Origin: Laedolimicola sp934402125
GTDB lineage: Bacteria; Bacillota; Clostridia; Lachnospirales; Lachnospiraceae
Direction of reading: 5' to 3'
Assembly (NCBI RefSeq): GCF_052065835.1
Contig: NZ_JBQHTG010000003.1
Coordinates: 1-64,000, forward strand
Length of the DNA: 64,000 bases
Numbering within the stretch: position 1 is the stretch's first letter; every line of letters starts with the position of its first letter. Below, one piece after another: positions 41,065 through 49,264 of this stretch. The notes below the pieces were generated by a model. The model did not search any database. It was not told the DNA's origin and worked only from the letters and a program-made list of their open reading frames with translations. Both the position numbers and the translations under genes were made by a program.

Positions 41065-43161
41065 ATGGAAGAACGGAAGCGAACGATTTGTGATATCTGC
41101 TGTCCCTCCTTTCACTGCGGGATTGACGCGTACGTGAGGGACGGACAGCTTGTGAAAATAGAAGGAACGGCAGAGCATCCCCAGAATCATGGGCTCCTGT
41201 GCGCGAAGGGACTGGCCTCCCGGCAGTATGTGTACCGGAAGGATCGGATCCGTACGCCGCTGCTTCGGACCGGGGAGCGCGGAAGCGGAGAATTCCGCCC
41301 CATAAGCTGGGAGGAGGCCTATGAGCGGATTGCGGAGCGTCTGCTGGATATCCGGAGGGAGAGCGGCCCGGAGGCGGTGGTATTTTTCTCGGGCTATACA
41401 AAATGGTACCGGCCCTGGCTGCACCGTTTGGCCAATGAGTTTGGAACTCCTAACTACATGACGGAATCCAGCAGCTGCATGTTTTCCACCTTTCTGCAGT
41501 GGCTGACGGTTACCGGCAATAAGATGTGCAGGCCGGACGTGGGCCAGACAGGAGTTTTTCTCGGCTGGGCCTACAATCCTTACTATTCCCGGAATCTGGC
41601 AGCGGCTGATGTGGAAGAAGCGAAGCGCCGGGGAATGAAGGTCATTATCGTGGATCCCCGGATTACGCCCGCTTCCCTCAGACTGGCGGATCTGCACCTG
41701 CGTCCGAGACCGGGAACTGACGGGGCGCTGGCTCTGGGACTTGCCCATGTATTGTTGGAACATGGCTGGTATGACAGGGAATACGTGTTAAAGTACGTCT
41801 ATGGCTTTCCGGAGTATGCGGCCTATGTGAAAGCATTTACGCCGGAGAGGGTGGAAGAGCTGACGGGCGTTCCTAGGGAACAGGTAGAGGCTGCCGCAGA
41901 GCTGATAGGAAGGAATCTGCCTCTGGCGATTAACGAAAGCGCGGCGCCCATTGCCCACCATCGGAACGGATTTCAGAATTACCGGGCGATTATGGCCCTG
42001 TCGGCCATTACCGGCTCCTTTGATCGGCCGGGCGGACAGCTTCCGGTGAGCTTCAGCTACAATTACCAGGCGGCAGGCTTTGCCACCCGGGAAAAGGAAT
42101 TTATCGGGAAAATAAAGGAAAAACCGGATCGCCCTCCGGTGGGTGGGAAAAAATATCCGTTGTGGCACGATCTGATTGACGAGGCGCAGTTTACGGATCT
42201 GATCCGGCAGATTCATCAGCAGAAGCCGTATCCGCTGCGGGCCCTGGTGGGCTTTGGCTTGAACCACCGGATTGGGCCGGGAAGCAATCAGATGGCGGAG
42301 GCGCTGAAAAAGCTGGATTTTCTGGTGGACGTGGATTTGTTTCTGACCGACACGGCGAAGCTGTGCGACATCGTGCTGCCTGCCTGTACCTCCTTTGAGC
42401 GCAGCGAACTGAAAGCCTGGGGAGGCGGATACATGACGGTAACGCAGCCGGTGATTGCGCCCCTGTATGAGTCCCGATCCGACATACAGATTATCTGTGA
42501 TCTGGCCCGGAACATGGGACTTCCGGACAAGCTTCTGACGGCAGGGCCGGAAGCCGGTATCCGTTATCTTATTTCCGATTTGCCGGTGTCCTATGAGGAG
42601 CTTCTGGCGGCGGAGCTTCCGGTGAAGGTGCCGGGCGCCGGGGCTTACAGGGCCGGGACCATGCTGAAAGAGGGCATTCCCACGGCCAGCGGAAAATTCG
42701 AATTGTATTCGCTGGAGATCGAAAAGCTCCGGAAGGAAGATCCGGACTGCGGACTGGATCCGCTGCCCACCTATCGGAAGCCCTTTGAGGAGAAAGAGCG
42801 GGAGAAATATCCCTTTACCCTGTGCACCGGTCCCCGGATTCCGGGTTCCCTTCATTCCAGACTGCAGGGGGTTCCCTGGGCCAGCTCCCTTAAGCCGCAT
42901 CCGACGGCAGATTTGAATCCGGAGGACGCGGCGGCAGCCGGAATCTGCCAGGGAGACGAGGTGGAGGTGTATACAGCCTTTGGCTGTATCTGTCTGAAGG
43001 CCAGCCTGTCATACAGTATAGACCGGGGAACGGTTTATGTCTGTCATGGGTATCCAAAGGCCGATGTAAATACGCTTCTGGATCCGGAGCACGTAGATCC
43101 TTATTCCGGGTTCCCGGCTTTCCGGAGCAGCCAGGCAGGCGTACGAAAGAAGGTGCGGTAG
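41065..43161 (+). CDS. Cytoplasmic molybdopterin oxidoreductase (DMSO-reductase family)
   Basis: A 698-residue catalytic subunit of the bis-MGD family. An N-terminal [4Fe-4S] motif is present (C9-x2-C12, C18 and C46, with an extra Cys13). M-T-E-S-S-S-C-M near 132-139 offers Cys138 as a candidate Mo or W ligand. V-D-P-R-I-T-P near 195 is a cofactor-binding loop, and the C-terminal molybdopterin dinucleotide-binding domain begins near 585. There is no twin-arginine or other signal, so the enzyme is cytosolic. Together with the adjacent ferredoxin-like subunit it would form a two-subunit soluble reductase with no membrane anchor. The substrate is unknown. Neighbours (importer, C-S lyase) suggest an S- or N-oxide or related compound. 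Confidence 0.88.
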   Translation: MEERKRTICDICCPSFHCGIDAYVRDGQLVKIEGTAEHPQNHGLLCAKGLASRQYVYRKDRIRTPLLRTGERGSGEFRPISWEEAYERIAERLLDIRRESGPEAVVFFSGYTKWYRPWLHRLANEFGTPNYMTESSSCMFSTFLQWLTVTGNKMCRPDVGQTGVFLGWAYNPYYSRNLAAADVEEAKRRGMKVIIVDPRITPASLRLADLHLRPRPGTDGALALGLAHVLLEHGWYDREYVLKYVYGFPEYAAYVKAFTPERVEELTGVPREQVEAAAELIGRNLPLAINESAAPIAHHRNGFQNYRAIMALSAITGSFDRPGGQLPVSFSYNYQAAGFATREKEFIGKIKEKPDRPPVGGKKYPLWHDLIDEAQFTDLIRQIHQQKPYPLRALVGFGLNHRIGPGSNQMAEALKKLDFLVDVDLFLTDTAKLCDIVLPACTSFERSELKAWGGGYMTVTQPVIAPLYESRSDIQIICDLARNMGLPDKLLTAGPEAGIRYLISDLPVSYEELLAAELPVKVPGAGAYRAGTMLKEGIPTASGKFELYSLEIEKLRKEDPDCGLDPLPTYRKPFEEKEREKYPFTLCTGPRIPGSLHSRLQGVPWASSLKPHPTADLNPEDAAAAGICQGDEVEVYTAFGCICLKASLSYSIDRGTVYVCHGYPKADVNTLLDPEHVDPYSGFPAFRSSQAGVRKKVR

Positions 43162-43614
43162 ATGAGCGCGAAGAGAATCCGATTTGACCGGGAACGGTGT
43201 ACGGCCTGCTGTGCCTGCGTCATGGCCTGCATGGACGAAAAAAATACAGAGCTGGAGCAGGGAGAGCGGGCGCTCCGTCAGGTGTATACGGAAGAGCTGT
43301 TCCGGGACGGGCAGGTAAGCTTCCGGTTTCATTCGGATTCCTGCATTCACTGCCGGATTCCGGCCTGTGTGTCAGCCTGTGGAAAGGGCTGCCTCTACCG
43401 GGAGGAGGAAAGCGGTCTGGTGCTCTATGACACCGCAGCCTGCGACGGCTGTGGCCGCTGTCTGGAGGCCTGCCGTATGGGAGCGATTTTCCTGGATCCG
43501 TCCGGGAAAATCCAGAAATGCGACGGCTGTATCGAACGCCAGCGCGCCGGAAAAATCCCGGCCTGCGTGCGGGTATGCCCGACGGGAGCGCTGTATCTGG
43601 AAGAGGATTCATAG
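43162..43614 (+). CDS. Four-cluster [4Fe-4S] electron-transfer subunit
   Basis: A 150-residue DmsB/NrfC-like ferredoxin subunit. Four cysteine clusters are visible: C-T-A-C-C-A-C-V-M-A-C near 13-23; C-I-H-C-R-I-P-A-C-V-S-A-C near 61-73; C-D-G-C-G-R-C-L-E-A-C near 94-104; and C-D-G-C...C-V-R-V-C-P near 118-138. It should pass electrons to the molybdoenzyme encoded immediately upstream; the ATG follows the preceding stop with no gap. It carries no signal peptide. It is the last gene of the inserted block and is followed by a terminator. Confidence 0.92.
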   Translation: MSAKRIRFDRERCTACCACVMACMDEKNTELEQGERALRQVYTEELFRDGQVSFRFHSDSCIHCRIPACVSACGKGCLYREEESGLVLYDTAACDGCGRCLEACRMGAIFLDPSGKIQKCDGCIERQRAGKIPACVRVCPTGALYLEEDS

Positions 43615-43620
43615 AAATTG

Positions 43621-43667
43621 AAAAAGCGTTGTCCAGTTATTATTTTTATGACGGGGCAGCGCTTTTT
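43621..43667 (+). terminator. Terminator closing the inserted block
   Basis: AAAAAGCGTTGTCC (from 43621) pairs with GGGGCAGCGCTTTTT (to 43667) with G-U pairs, and the 3' arm ends in five T. It isolates the metabolic block from spoVAA. Confidence 0.75.
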
Positions 43668-43671
43668 GTCT

Positions 43672-43700
43672 GTATAAAATGATTCTGACCGGTCAAACAT
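43672..43700 (+). promoter_or_regulatory. Weak forespore-type promoter candidate before spoVAA
   Basis: GTATA (43672-43676), 14 bp, then GGTCAAACAT (43691-43700), which matches the sigma F -10 pattern GGNNANANTR except in its last two bases. The spacing is the same as in the strong match before spoVAD. Confidence 0.3.
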
Positions 43701-43733
43701 AACCAGAAAGAACGATATACGGAGGAACCGTCC

Positions 43734-44375
43734 ATGAGCGAAATCCTGTACCTGAAACCCGAAAAAAAGATCCGCACCTATAACCGCGTCCTGACCCTGG
43801 GAGAGGCCGTGGAAATGCAGTGCGCGGATCCGGCGGTGGTGAAGCGGCTGAAGACCGAGAAGCTCTACGTCTTTCAGGATGTCAAGCCGGGGCGGCACGC
43901 CTGCGCCGGCCGCGCGGTCCTCTCTATCCTGGACGTGGTGGAGAAAATCCAGACAGTCTATCCGAAGTTGGAGATACAGAATCTGGGAGAAACGGATTTC
44001 GTAGCAGAATATTCCACCAGGCCGGAGGAAAAGAAGCTGTGGACGTTTCTGAAGGTCAGCCTGGTCTGCGCCTTATGCTTCTTCGGCTCCGCATTTTCCA
44101 TTATGGCCTTCAACAATGATGTCTCCACGGTTAAACTGTTCCGCCAGTTTTACACCCTTCTGACCGGGCAGCCCTCCGACGGCTTTACCATTCTGGAATT
44201 TACCTATTCCCTGGGGCTCGCGGTGGGGATCCTTGCCTTCTTCCATCATCTGGGCGGCCGCCGCCTTACCAGGGAGCCTACGCCCATCGAGGTGGAAATG
44301 CGTCTCTATGAGGACGATGTGGATACCACCCTTATTAAAACCGCGGCCCGGAACGGGGCGCATAAGAAAAAGTAG
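43734..44375 (+). CDS. spoVAA: Stage V sporulation protein AA
   Basis: A 213-residue SpoVA component. It has a soluble N-terminal domain (about 1-100, with V-L-T-L-G-E-A-V-E-M and V-L-S-I-L-D-V-V-E-K-I) and two membrane helices (about 104-122 and 158-178). The features shared with B. subtilis SpoVAA are S-I-M-A-F-N-N-D-V-S, Q-F-Y-T-L-L-T-G-Q, Y-S-L-G-L-A-V-G-I-L-A-F-F-H-H and R-E-P-T-P-I-E-V-E-M. In Bacillus this gene is first in the spoVA operon; here it lies next to spoVAD and downstream of the inserted block, far from spoVAB. GGAGGAA precedes the ATG by 7 nt. Confidence 0.88.
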   Translation: MSEILYLKPEKKIRTYNRVLTLGEAVEMQCADPAVVKRLKTEKLYVFQDVKPGRHACAGRAVLSILDVVEKIQTVYPKLEIQNLGETDFVAEYSTRPEEKKLWTFLKVSLVCALCFFGSAFSIMAFNNDVSTVKLFRQFYTLLTGQPSDGFTILEFTYSLGLAVGILAFFHHLGGRRLTREPTPIEVEMRLYEDDVDTTLIKTAARNGAHKKK

Positions 44376-44397
44376 AGGACTATTTTTCCGCTCTCCC

Positions 44398-44426
44398 GCA
44401 TAAAATAAATGTGTTCGGAGAAAATA
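44398..44426 (+). promoter_or_regulatory. Sigma F-type promoter of spoVAD-spoVAE
   Basis: GCATA (44398-44402), 14 bp, then GGAGAAAATA (44417-44426). The second element fits the sigma F pattern GGNNANANTR at every defined position, and GCATA fits the -35 GYATA. It is the best forespore promoter match in the window, 38 nt before the spoVAD start. Confidence 0.6.
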
Positions 44427-44463
44427 ATTTCCAGACAGAAGAAATGTGGAGGTGCGGAAAGCT

Positions 44464-45486
44464 ATGAATACAATAAGGGGAAAGCAGAGTATCTGTTTTC
44501 AGAAGCAGCCGCAGATTGTGAGCGCGGCCAGCGTGGTAGGAAAAAAGGAGGGCGATGGCCCACTGGGCGCTCTGTTTGACGAGATAGAAAAGGATCCGAT
44601 GGCGGGACAGGCCACCTGGGAGGAAGCGGAGAGCGCCCTGCAGAAGCGGGCGGCCCTGCTGGCTATGGAGAAAGCGAGAAGGCTTCCGGGGCCGGGCGTG
44701 CCGCCGGTCCGGTACCTGTTTTCCGGAGATCTGCTGGGACAGCTGATCGCTACTTCCTTTGGCGTGATGGAGCTGAAGCTGCCTCTGTTTGGCCTTTACG
44801 GAGCCTGCTCTACTATAGGAGAAGCGCTGATGCTGGGAGCCATGACCGTCCAGGGCGGCTATTCCGAGGCGGTGCTGGCCCTGACCTCCAGTCATTTTGG
44901 CAGTGCGGAGAAGCAGTTCCGGTTTCCCTTAAGCTACGGAAACCAGAGACCCCAATCCTCCACCTGGACGGTGACCGGGAGCGGAGCCTTTGTGCTGTCC
45001 GGCAGTGGCGGACATGCGAAAATCACCGGAGCCACGCCGGGAAAGGTCGTCGATTACGGTGTGAAGGATTCCATGAATATGGGAGCCTGTATGGCCCCGG
45101 CGGCCTGCGACACCATCTGTACCCATCTTGCGGACTTTGACCGACGACCGGAGGATTACGATGCCATTGTGACCGGCGATCTGGGGGCGGTGGGGCAGAA
45201 GATTCTGATTGATCTGGCAGCAGAGCGGGGCTATGATATCTCCGCGCAGCACCGGGACTGTGGGATCCTGATTTTCGATCCGGAGGTACAGGATACGCAT
45301 TCCGGCGGCAGTGGCTGCGCCTGCTCCGCCGTGACGCTGGCGGCGTATCTGCTTCCGAAGATCGAGAGCGGAGAGTGGAAGCGGTTGCTGTTTGTACCCA
45401 CCGGTGCTCTGCTGTCCACGGTCAGCTTCAACGAGGGACAGAGCGTGCCGGGGATCGCGCACGCCGTTGTGATAGAACATTGCTGA
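44464..45486 (+). CDS. spoVAD: Stage V sporulation protein AD
   Basis: A 340-residue thiolase-fold protein that binds dipicolinic acid for the SpoVA channel. Characteristic stretches are R-Y-L-F-S-G-D-L-L-G-Q, F-G-L-Y-G-A-C-S-T-I-G-E-A-L (about 118-131), A-L-T-S-S-H-F-G-S-A-E-K-Q-F-R-F-P and the C-terminal G-S-G-C-A-C-S-A. The ATG at 44464 follows TGGAGGTG by 9 nt; a further in-frame ATG six codons upstream overlaps that site. Length matches the family. Its own sigma F-type promoter lies just upstream. Confidence 0.96.
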   Translation: MNTIRGKQSICFQKQPQIVSAASVVGKKEGDGPLGALFDEIEKDPMAGQATWEEAESALQKRAALLAMEKARRLPGPGVPPVRYLFSGDLLGQLIATSFGVMELKLPLFGLYGACSTIGEALMLGAMTVQGGYSEAVLALTSSHFGSAEKQFRFPLSYGNQRPQSSTWTVTGSGAFVLSGSGGHAKITGATPGKVVDYGVKDSMNMGACMAPAACDTICTHLADFDRRPEDYDAIVTGDLGAVGQKILIDLAAERGYDISAQHRDCGILIFDPEVQDTHSGGSGCACSAVTLAAYLLPKIESGEWKRLLFVPTGALLSTVSFNEGQSVPGIAHAVVIEHC

Positions 45487-45520
45487 GAGCGGACGTAGCT
45501 TAGATGAAGGAGAAGAGTTT

Positions 45521-45877
45521 ATGGATTACGTAAAAGCATTTCTGGTGGGCGGCCTGATCTGCGCCCTGGTGCAGGTCCTTATGGAAAAGACAAAAATGCT
45601 GCCGGGACGGATTATGGTGCTTCTGGTATGCAGCGGAGCGGTGCTGGGAGCGGCAGGCATATACGAACCTTTCCGGGAATTTGCGGGGGCGGGCGCCTCG
45701 GTTCCGCTTCTGGGCTTCGGGAACCTTCTCTGGCAGGGGGTCAAAGAGGCCGTAGATGAAAATGGTTTTTTGGGGTGCTTCCAGGGAGGCTTCCAGGCCA
45801 GCGCTGTCGGGATCAGCGCGGCGCTGGTGTCCGGCTATCTGGCCAGCCTGGTTTTCCGGCCAAAAATGAAAAATTAG
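45521..45877 (+). CDS. spoVAE: Stage V sporulation protein AE
   Basis: A 118-residue membrane protein paralogous to SpoVAC and equivalent to SpoVAEb of Bacillus. It starts M-D-Y-V-K-A-F-L-V-G-G-L-I-C-A and carries A-G-A-S-V-P-L-L-G-F-G-N-L-L, then K-E-A-V-D-E-N-G-F-L-G. It has three to four membrane helices and a basic end (R-P-K-M-K-N). It follows spoVAD by 34 bp and probably ends the sporulation run, since a sigma-A promoter for the DegV gene begins 5 bp after the stop. Confidence 0.94.
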   Translation: MDYVKAFLVGGLICALVQVLMEKTKMLPGRIMVLLVCSGAVLGAAGIYEPFREFAGAGASVPLLGFGNLLWQGVKEAVDENGFLGCFQGGFQASAVGISAALVSGYLASLVFRPKMKN

Positions 45878-45881
45878 CTGC

Positions 45882-45910
45882 TTGCCTTTTTCCGGTCAAA
45901 CTGCTATACT
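45882..45910 (+). promoter_or_regulatory. Sigma-A promoter of degV-type gene
   Basis: TTGCCT at 45882-45887 and TATACT at 45905-45910 are 17 bp apart, about 65 nt before the TTG start. Confidence 0.6.
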
Positions 45911-45975
45911 TGTTGTATTTGTTATGAGAAAGTGACGATTTGGCACAGGACAGAATACGGAAGGAGGCAGCCCGA

Positions 45976-46842
45976 TTGAAAAAGATAGCGGTTGTGACAG
46001 ATAGTAACAGTGGAATTACGCAGGAAGAAGCACAGAAGATGGGGATCTATGTGCTGCCGATGCCTTTTACAATCGATGGGAAGGAATATTTTGAAGGAAT
46101 CAGCCTGACCCAGGAGGAGTTTTATGAGAAGCTGACGGGAGACGCGGATATCGCCACCTCACAGCCCTCTCCCCATTCTCTTCTGAAGCTTTGGGACGAA
46201 CTTCTTAAAGAATATGACGAGATCGTGCAGATTCCCATGTCCAGCGGCCTGTCCGGAACCTGCCAGACAGCGGCGGCGCTGGCTGCAGATTATGAAGGCA
46301 GAGTGTTTGTCGTAAATAACCACCGGATTTCCGTCACCCAGAAGCGTTCCGTAGAGACCGCCCTTGCCCTGGTGAAGGCCGGAAAAGAGGGAGCGGAGAT
46401 CAAAGAGTTCCTGGAAAAAACAGGAAAAGACGCCAGCATTTATATTACCGTGGCTACCTTAAAATATCTGAAAAAGGGAGGCCGGCTGACTCCTGCGGCA
46501 GCCGCTATCGGAACCATGCTCCGCCTGAAGCCGGTGCTGACGCTCCAGGGAGAGAAGCTGGACAGCTGCGCCAAGGCTCGTACCATGCATCAGGCCAAGC
46601 AGCTGATGATCGATCACATCCGTGAAGATATCGAGACCCGCTTTGGCGGTCTGGAGGCGCACAGGGTTCATATGGATATTGCCCATACGAATAACGAGGC
46701 AGAGGCTCTGAAATTCCGGGAAGAAGTAGAGGCAGCATTTCCGGGGTATGAGGTAGGCGATATCGCTCCGCTTTCCTTAAGCGTATCCTGCCATATCGGC
46801 GATGGAGCCCTGGCTCTGGCGATTACAGAAATCACAGAATAA
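45976..46842 (+). CDS. DegV-family (FakB-like) fatty-acid-binding protein
   Basis: A 288-residue DegV-family protein. In Firmicutes such proteins (FakB) hold a fatty acid for phosphorylation by FakA. The family hallmarks are visible: I-A-V-V-T-D-S-N-S-G-I at the start, T-S-Q-P-S-P near 65, P-M-S-S-G-L-S-G-T-C-Q near 95, K-Y-L-K-K-G-G-R-L near 165 and a C-terminal S-C-H-I-G-D-G-A-L near 270. The TTG at 45976 is chosen since AAGGAGG lies 8 nt upstream, inside the longer open frame. No FakA kinase gene is nearby. It has its own promoter and terminator. Confidence 0.9.
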   Translation: MKKIAVVTDSNSGITQEEAQKMGIYVLPMPFTIDGKEYFEGISLTQEEFYEKLTGDADIATSQPSPHSLLKLWDELLKEYDEIVQIPMSSGLSGTCQTAAALAADYEGRVFVVNNHRISVTQKRSVETALALVKAGKEGAEIKEFLEKTGKDASIYITVATLKYLKKGGRLTPAAAAIGTMLRLKPVLTLQGEKLDSCAKARTMHQAKQLMIDHIREDIETRFGGLEAHRVHMDIAHTNNEAEALKFREEVEAAFPGYEVGDIAPLSLSVSCHIGDGALALAITEITE

Positions 46843-46852
46843 ATGACGCGTT

Positions 46853-46890
46853 ACACCCGGAGAAACAACTGATTTCTCCGGGTGTTTTGT
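46853..46890 (+). terminator. Terminator after degV-type gene
   Basis: ACACCCGGAGAAA (46853-46865) pairs perfectly with TTTCTCCGGGTGT (46873-46885), followed by TTTGT. The next promoter starts 2 bp later. Confidence 0.85.
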
Positions 46891-46891
46891 T

Positions 46892-46920
46892 TTGACAAGC
46901 ATACAGCCCTGTGATACACT
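46892..46920 (+). promoter_or_regulatory. Sigma-A promoter of TPR/P-loop gene
   Basis: A perfect TTGACA at 46892-46897 and TACACT at 46915-46920 are 17 bp apart. Confidence 0.65.
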
Positions 46921-46966
46921 AAAATTCAAGAATGTATGTAATTCACAGTGACTGAGGTGGAAAGCA

Positions 46967-49261
46967 TTGGATAAATATGAATTTCAGATAAAGACAGAGC
47001 AGCTGGAGAAACAGCTGGACAAAAAAGATTATAAAACGGCGGCCAAAATTGCGGATTCTATCGACTGGAGAAAGGTTCACAATGTGGGACTGCTGATGGA
47101 AGTGGCAGAGGCCTATGAACGTTCGGAGCGCTATGAGGACAGCTATGAGATTCTGAATATCGCTTATGACTGCGCGCCCATCGGACGTATGATTGTATAC
47201 AGAATGGCAGAGCTGGCAGTCCGGATGGAAGATTATGACGAGGCAGTAGATCTGTACAAGGAGTTTGTGAAGATCGCGCCCCACGATCTGGGCCGCTATG
47301 TGTTGAAATATAAGATTTACAAGGGCCGCGGCGCGTCCCTGGAGGATCAGATTGCGATTCTGGAGGAGTATAAGAGCCGGGAATATCAGGAGCAGTGGGC
47401 CTATGAGCTGGCAGAGCTGTATTATCAGGACGGTATGCTCTCGAAATGTGTGGAGGAGTGCGACGATCTGATTCTGTGGTTCAGCGAGGGAGAGTATGTG
47501 CTGAAGGCCATGAAGCTGAAGATGAAAATTCAGCCGCTGACTGCCTCCCAGGAGGAGAAGTACAGGCAGATGGCAGGCGAGGAGCAGGCAGAGGCCATTG
47601 AGATCAAGACGGTCAATATGGAGGATAAGTTCAATACCGTGAATCTGCAGGCGGCTCTGGCAGCAGGCGTACAGGATTATATTCAGGAGACTGATCATCA
47701 GGAGGAGCAGGCAGAGGAACTGACGCCGGAGAAAACCGTAGAAGATCCGGAAAAAGAGCAGGGATTCCTGGGACAGACGGAGACCGGACAGCTGACTTTT
47801 GATCCCGATGAGAGCGTAGTAGAGAAGCAGATCACTGGCCAGATGAGCATTGAAGACGTGCTCAGCAGCTGGGAAGAAAAGAAGCGTGAGACGGAGGCAG
47901 CCATTGCGGAGGCGGCGAAGCGTGATGAAGCAAGGAAGAAAGAACGGGAACACCTGCGCGCTACCGGACAGCTGCCGGAACTGAATATTGAAGTGAAGCA
48001 GACGGTGCCGGAGGAGGTACTGCGTCTAATTGAGGAGATTGAAGGACGGTATCCTTATAAGGTACATGTGGATCCCATTGAACGGCAGGCGTCGCCCCGG
48101 CAGGCAGTGCCGGAGGTAAAAGCGACGGTGAAACCGGCAGAAGCGCAGAGCGCTGCCAAAAAGCCGGAGAAGGAGCCGGGTGAGATCCTGGAGATCCTGG
48201 AAGCGCCTTCCGGTGTGGCAGCACAGGAAGAAAAGGCGGAGGAAGCGATTCAGGCAGAGGCTGCAGCTCCGGATACGGAAAAGGAACCGCAGGAGATCCT
48301 GGAGATTCTGGAAGCACCGTCCGAGGTGAAAGCAGATAACAGACAGACCGAAGCTCAGACAGAAAAAGCGACAGCAGAACTGCCGGAAAAAGGGAAGAAA
48401 GAGTCGCAGATGGAAGAGCAGGCTTTGGAGGATTCTGAGACAGTTTCTCCGATGTTGAATGATTTGGAAAAGGATCTGGAAGAAGCAGTATCCACACTGC
48501 CTCCCGGACAGCTTTCCGAGGAGCAGAAGAAATTATTTTCGTACTTCACCTCTGTCCGCGGCATGAATCAGCAGCTGGCGGCCCTTCTGGAGGAAGATCG
48601 GATGCGGAAAGAGCGCCGGGAAGATTCCCTGACAGGTAATATTGTTGTTACCGGAGAGAGCGGCAACGGCAAAACTACGCTGGCAGCCGATCTTGTGAAG
48701 GCCCTGCAGAAGCAGCGGCGTATCAAGGGAGCTAAGATGGCCAAGGTTCCCGCGGATAGTCTGAATGGAAAGAATGTATCCGGCATTATTCAGAAGCTGG
48801 GCGGCGGAGCTCTGCTGATTGAGAAGGCAGGCGCACTGAAGACCGAGACTGCCGTGCAGCTATCCCATGCCATGACCCGCAGGACAGGAGGCCTCCTGGT
48901 GATTCTGGAGGACGAGAAGGAAGAGATCCGCAAGCTCTTTATCCGCTGTGAGAGCCTGGGGGCCAAGTTTACCCGAACCATTGATATTCCGGTATTTACG
49001 AACAAGGAGCTGGTAGCCTTCGGAGAGTCCTATGCGCTGGAGCAGGAGTGTGTTCTGGACGAAATGGCAGTGCTGGCCCTTTACAAGCGGATTGGCAATA
49101 ATCAGACCAGCGATCATCTGGTCAATGTGGCCGAGGTCAAGGAGATGGTAGACGAAGCCATTGACCGGGGCGGAAAGAAGAGCCTGTTCGGCAAAGTAAA
49201 GAAGAGCAGACTGGACGAATTCGGACATACAATTTTGCTGGAAAAGGATTTTGAAAAGTAG
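46967..49261 (+). CDS. TPR plus P-loop ATPase-like protein (764 aa)
   Basis: A cytosolic protein in three parts. Residues 1-200 are tetratricopeptide-like repeats (E-D-S-Y-E-I-L-N-I-A-Y, Y-D-E-A-V-D-L-Y-K-E-F). Residues about 205-520 are an acidic, low-complexity linker of Glu/Ala/Gln/Pro that holds two near-identical copies of E-I-L-E-I-L-E-A-P-S near 406 and 445. Residues about 550-720 are a P-loop domain with G-E-S-G-N-G-K-T-T (about 563-571) and a sensor-like L-L-V-I-L-E-D-E, related in layout to the SpoVK/CbbX AAA group; no arginine finger is obvious. The TTG start follows GAGGTGG by 6 nt. The function is unknown. It is followed by a MATE exporter gene 3 bp later. Confidence 0.65.
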   Translation: MDKYEFQIKTEQLEKQLDKKDYKTAAKIADSIDWRKVHNVGLLMEVAEAYERSERYEDSYEILNIAYDCAPIGRMIVYRMAELAVRMEDYDEAVDLYKEFVKIAPHDLGRYVLKYKIYKGRGASLEDQIAILEEYKSREYQEQWAYELAELYYQDGMLSKCVEECDDLILWFSEGEYVLKAMKLKMKIQPLTASQEEKYRQMAGEEQAEAIEIKTVNMEDKFNTVNLQAALAAGVQDYIQETDHQEEQAEELTPEKTVEDPEKEQGFLGQTETGQLTFDPDESVVEKQITGQMSIEDVLSSWEEKKRETEAAIAEAAKRDEARKKEREHLRATGQLPELNIEVKQTVPEEVLRLIEEIEGRYPYKVHVDPIERQASPRQAVPEVKATVKPAEAQSAAKKPEKEPGEILEILEAPSGVAAQEEKAEEAIQAEAAAPDTEKEPQEILEILEAPSEVKADNRQTEAQTEKATAELPEKGKKESQMEEQALEDSETVSPMLNDLEKDLEEAVSTLPPGQLSEEQKKLFSYFTSVRGMNQQLAALLEEDRMRKERREDSLTGNIVVTGESGNGKTTLAADLVKALQKQRRIKGAKMAKVPADSLNGKNVSGIIQKLGGGALLIEKAGALKTETAVQLSHAMTRRTGGLLVILEDEKEEIRKLFIRCESLGAKFTRTIDIPVFTNKELVAFGESYALEQECVLDEMAVLALYKRIGNNQTSDHLVNVAEVKEMVDEAIDRGGKKSLFGKVKKSRLDEFGHTILLEKDFEK

Positions 49262-49264
49262 AAC

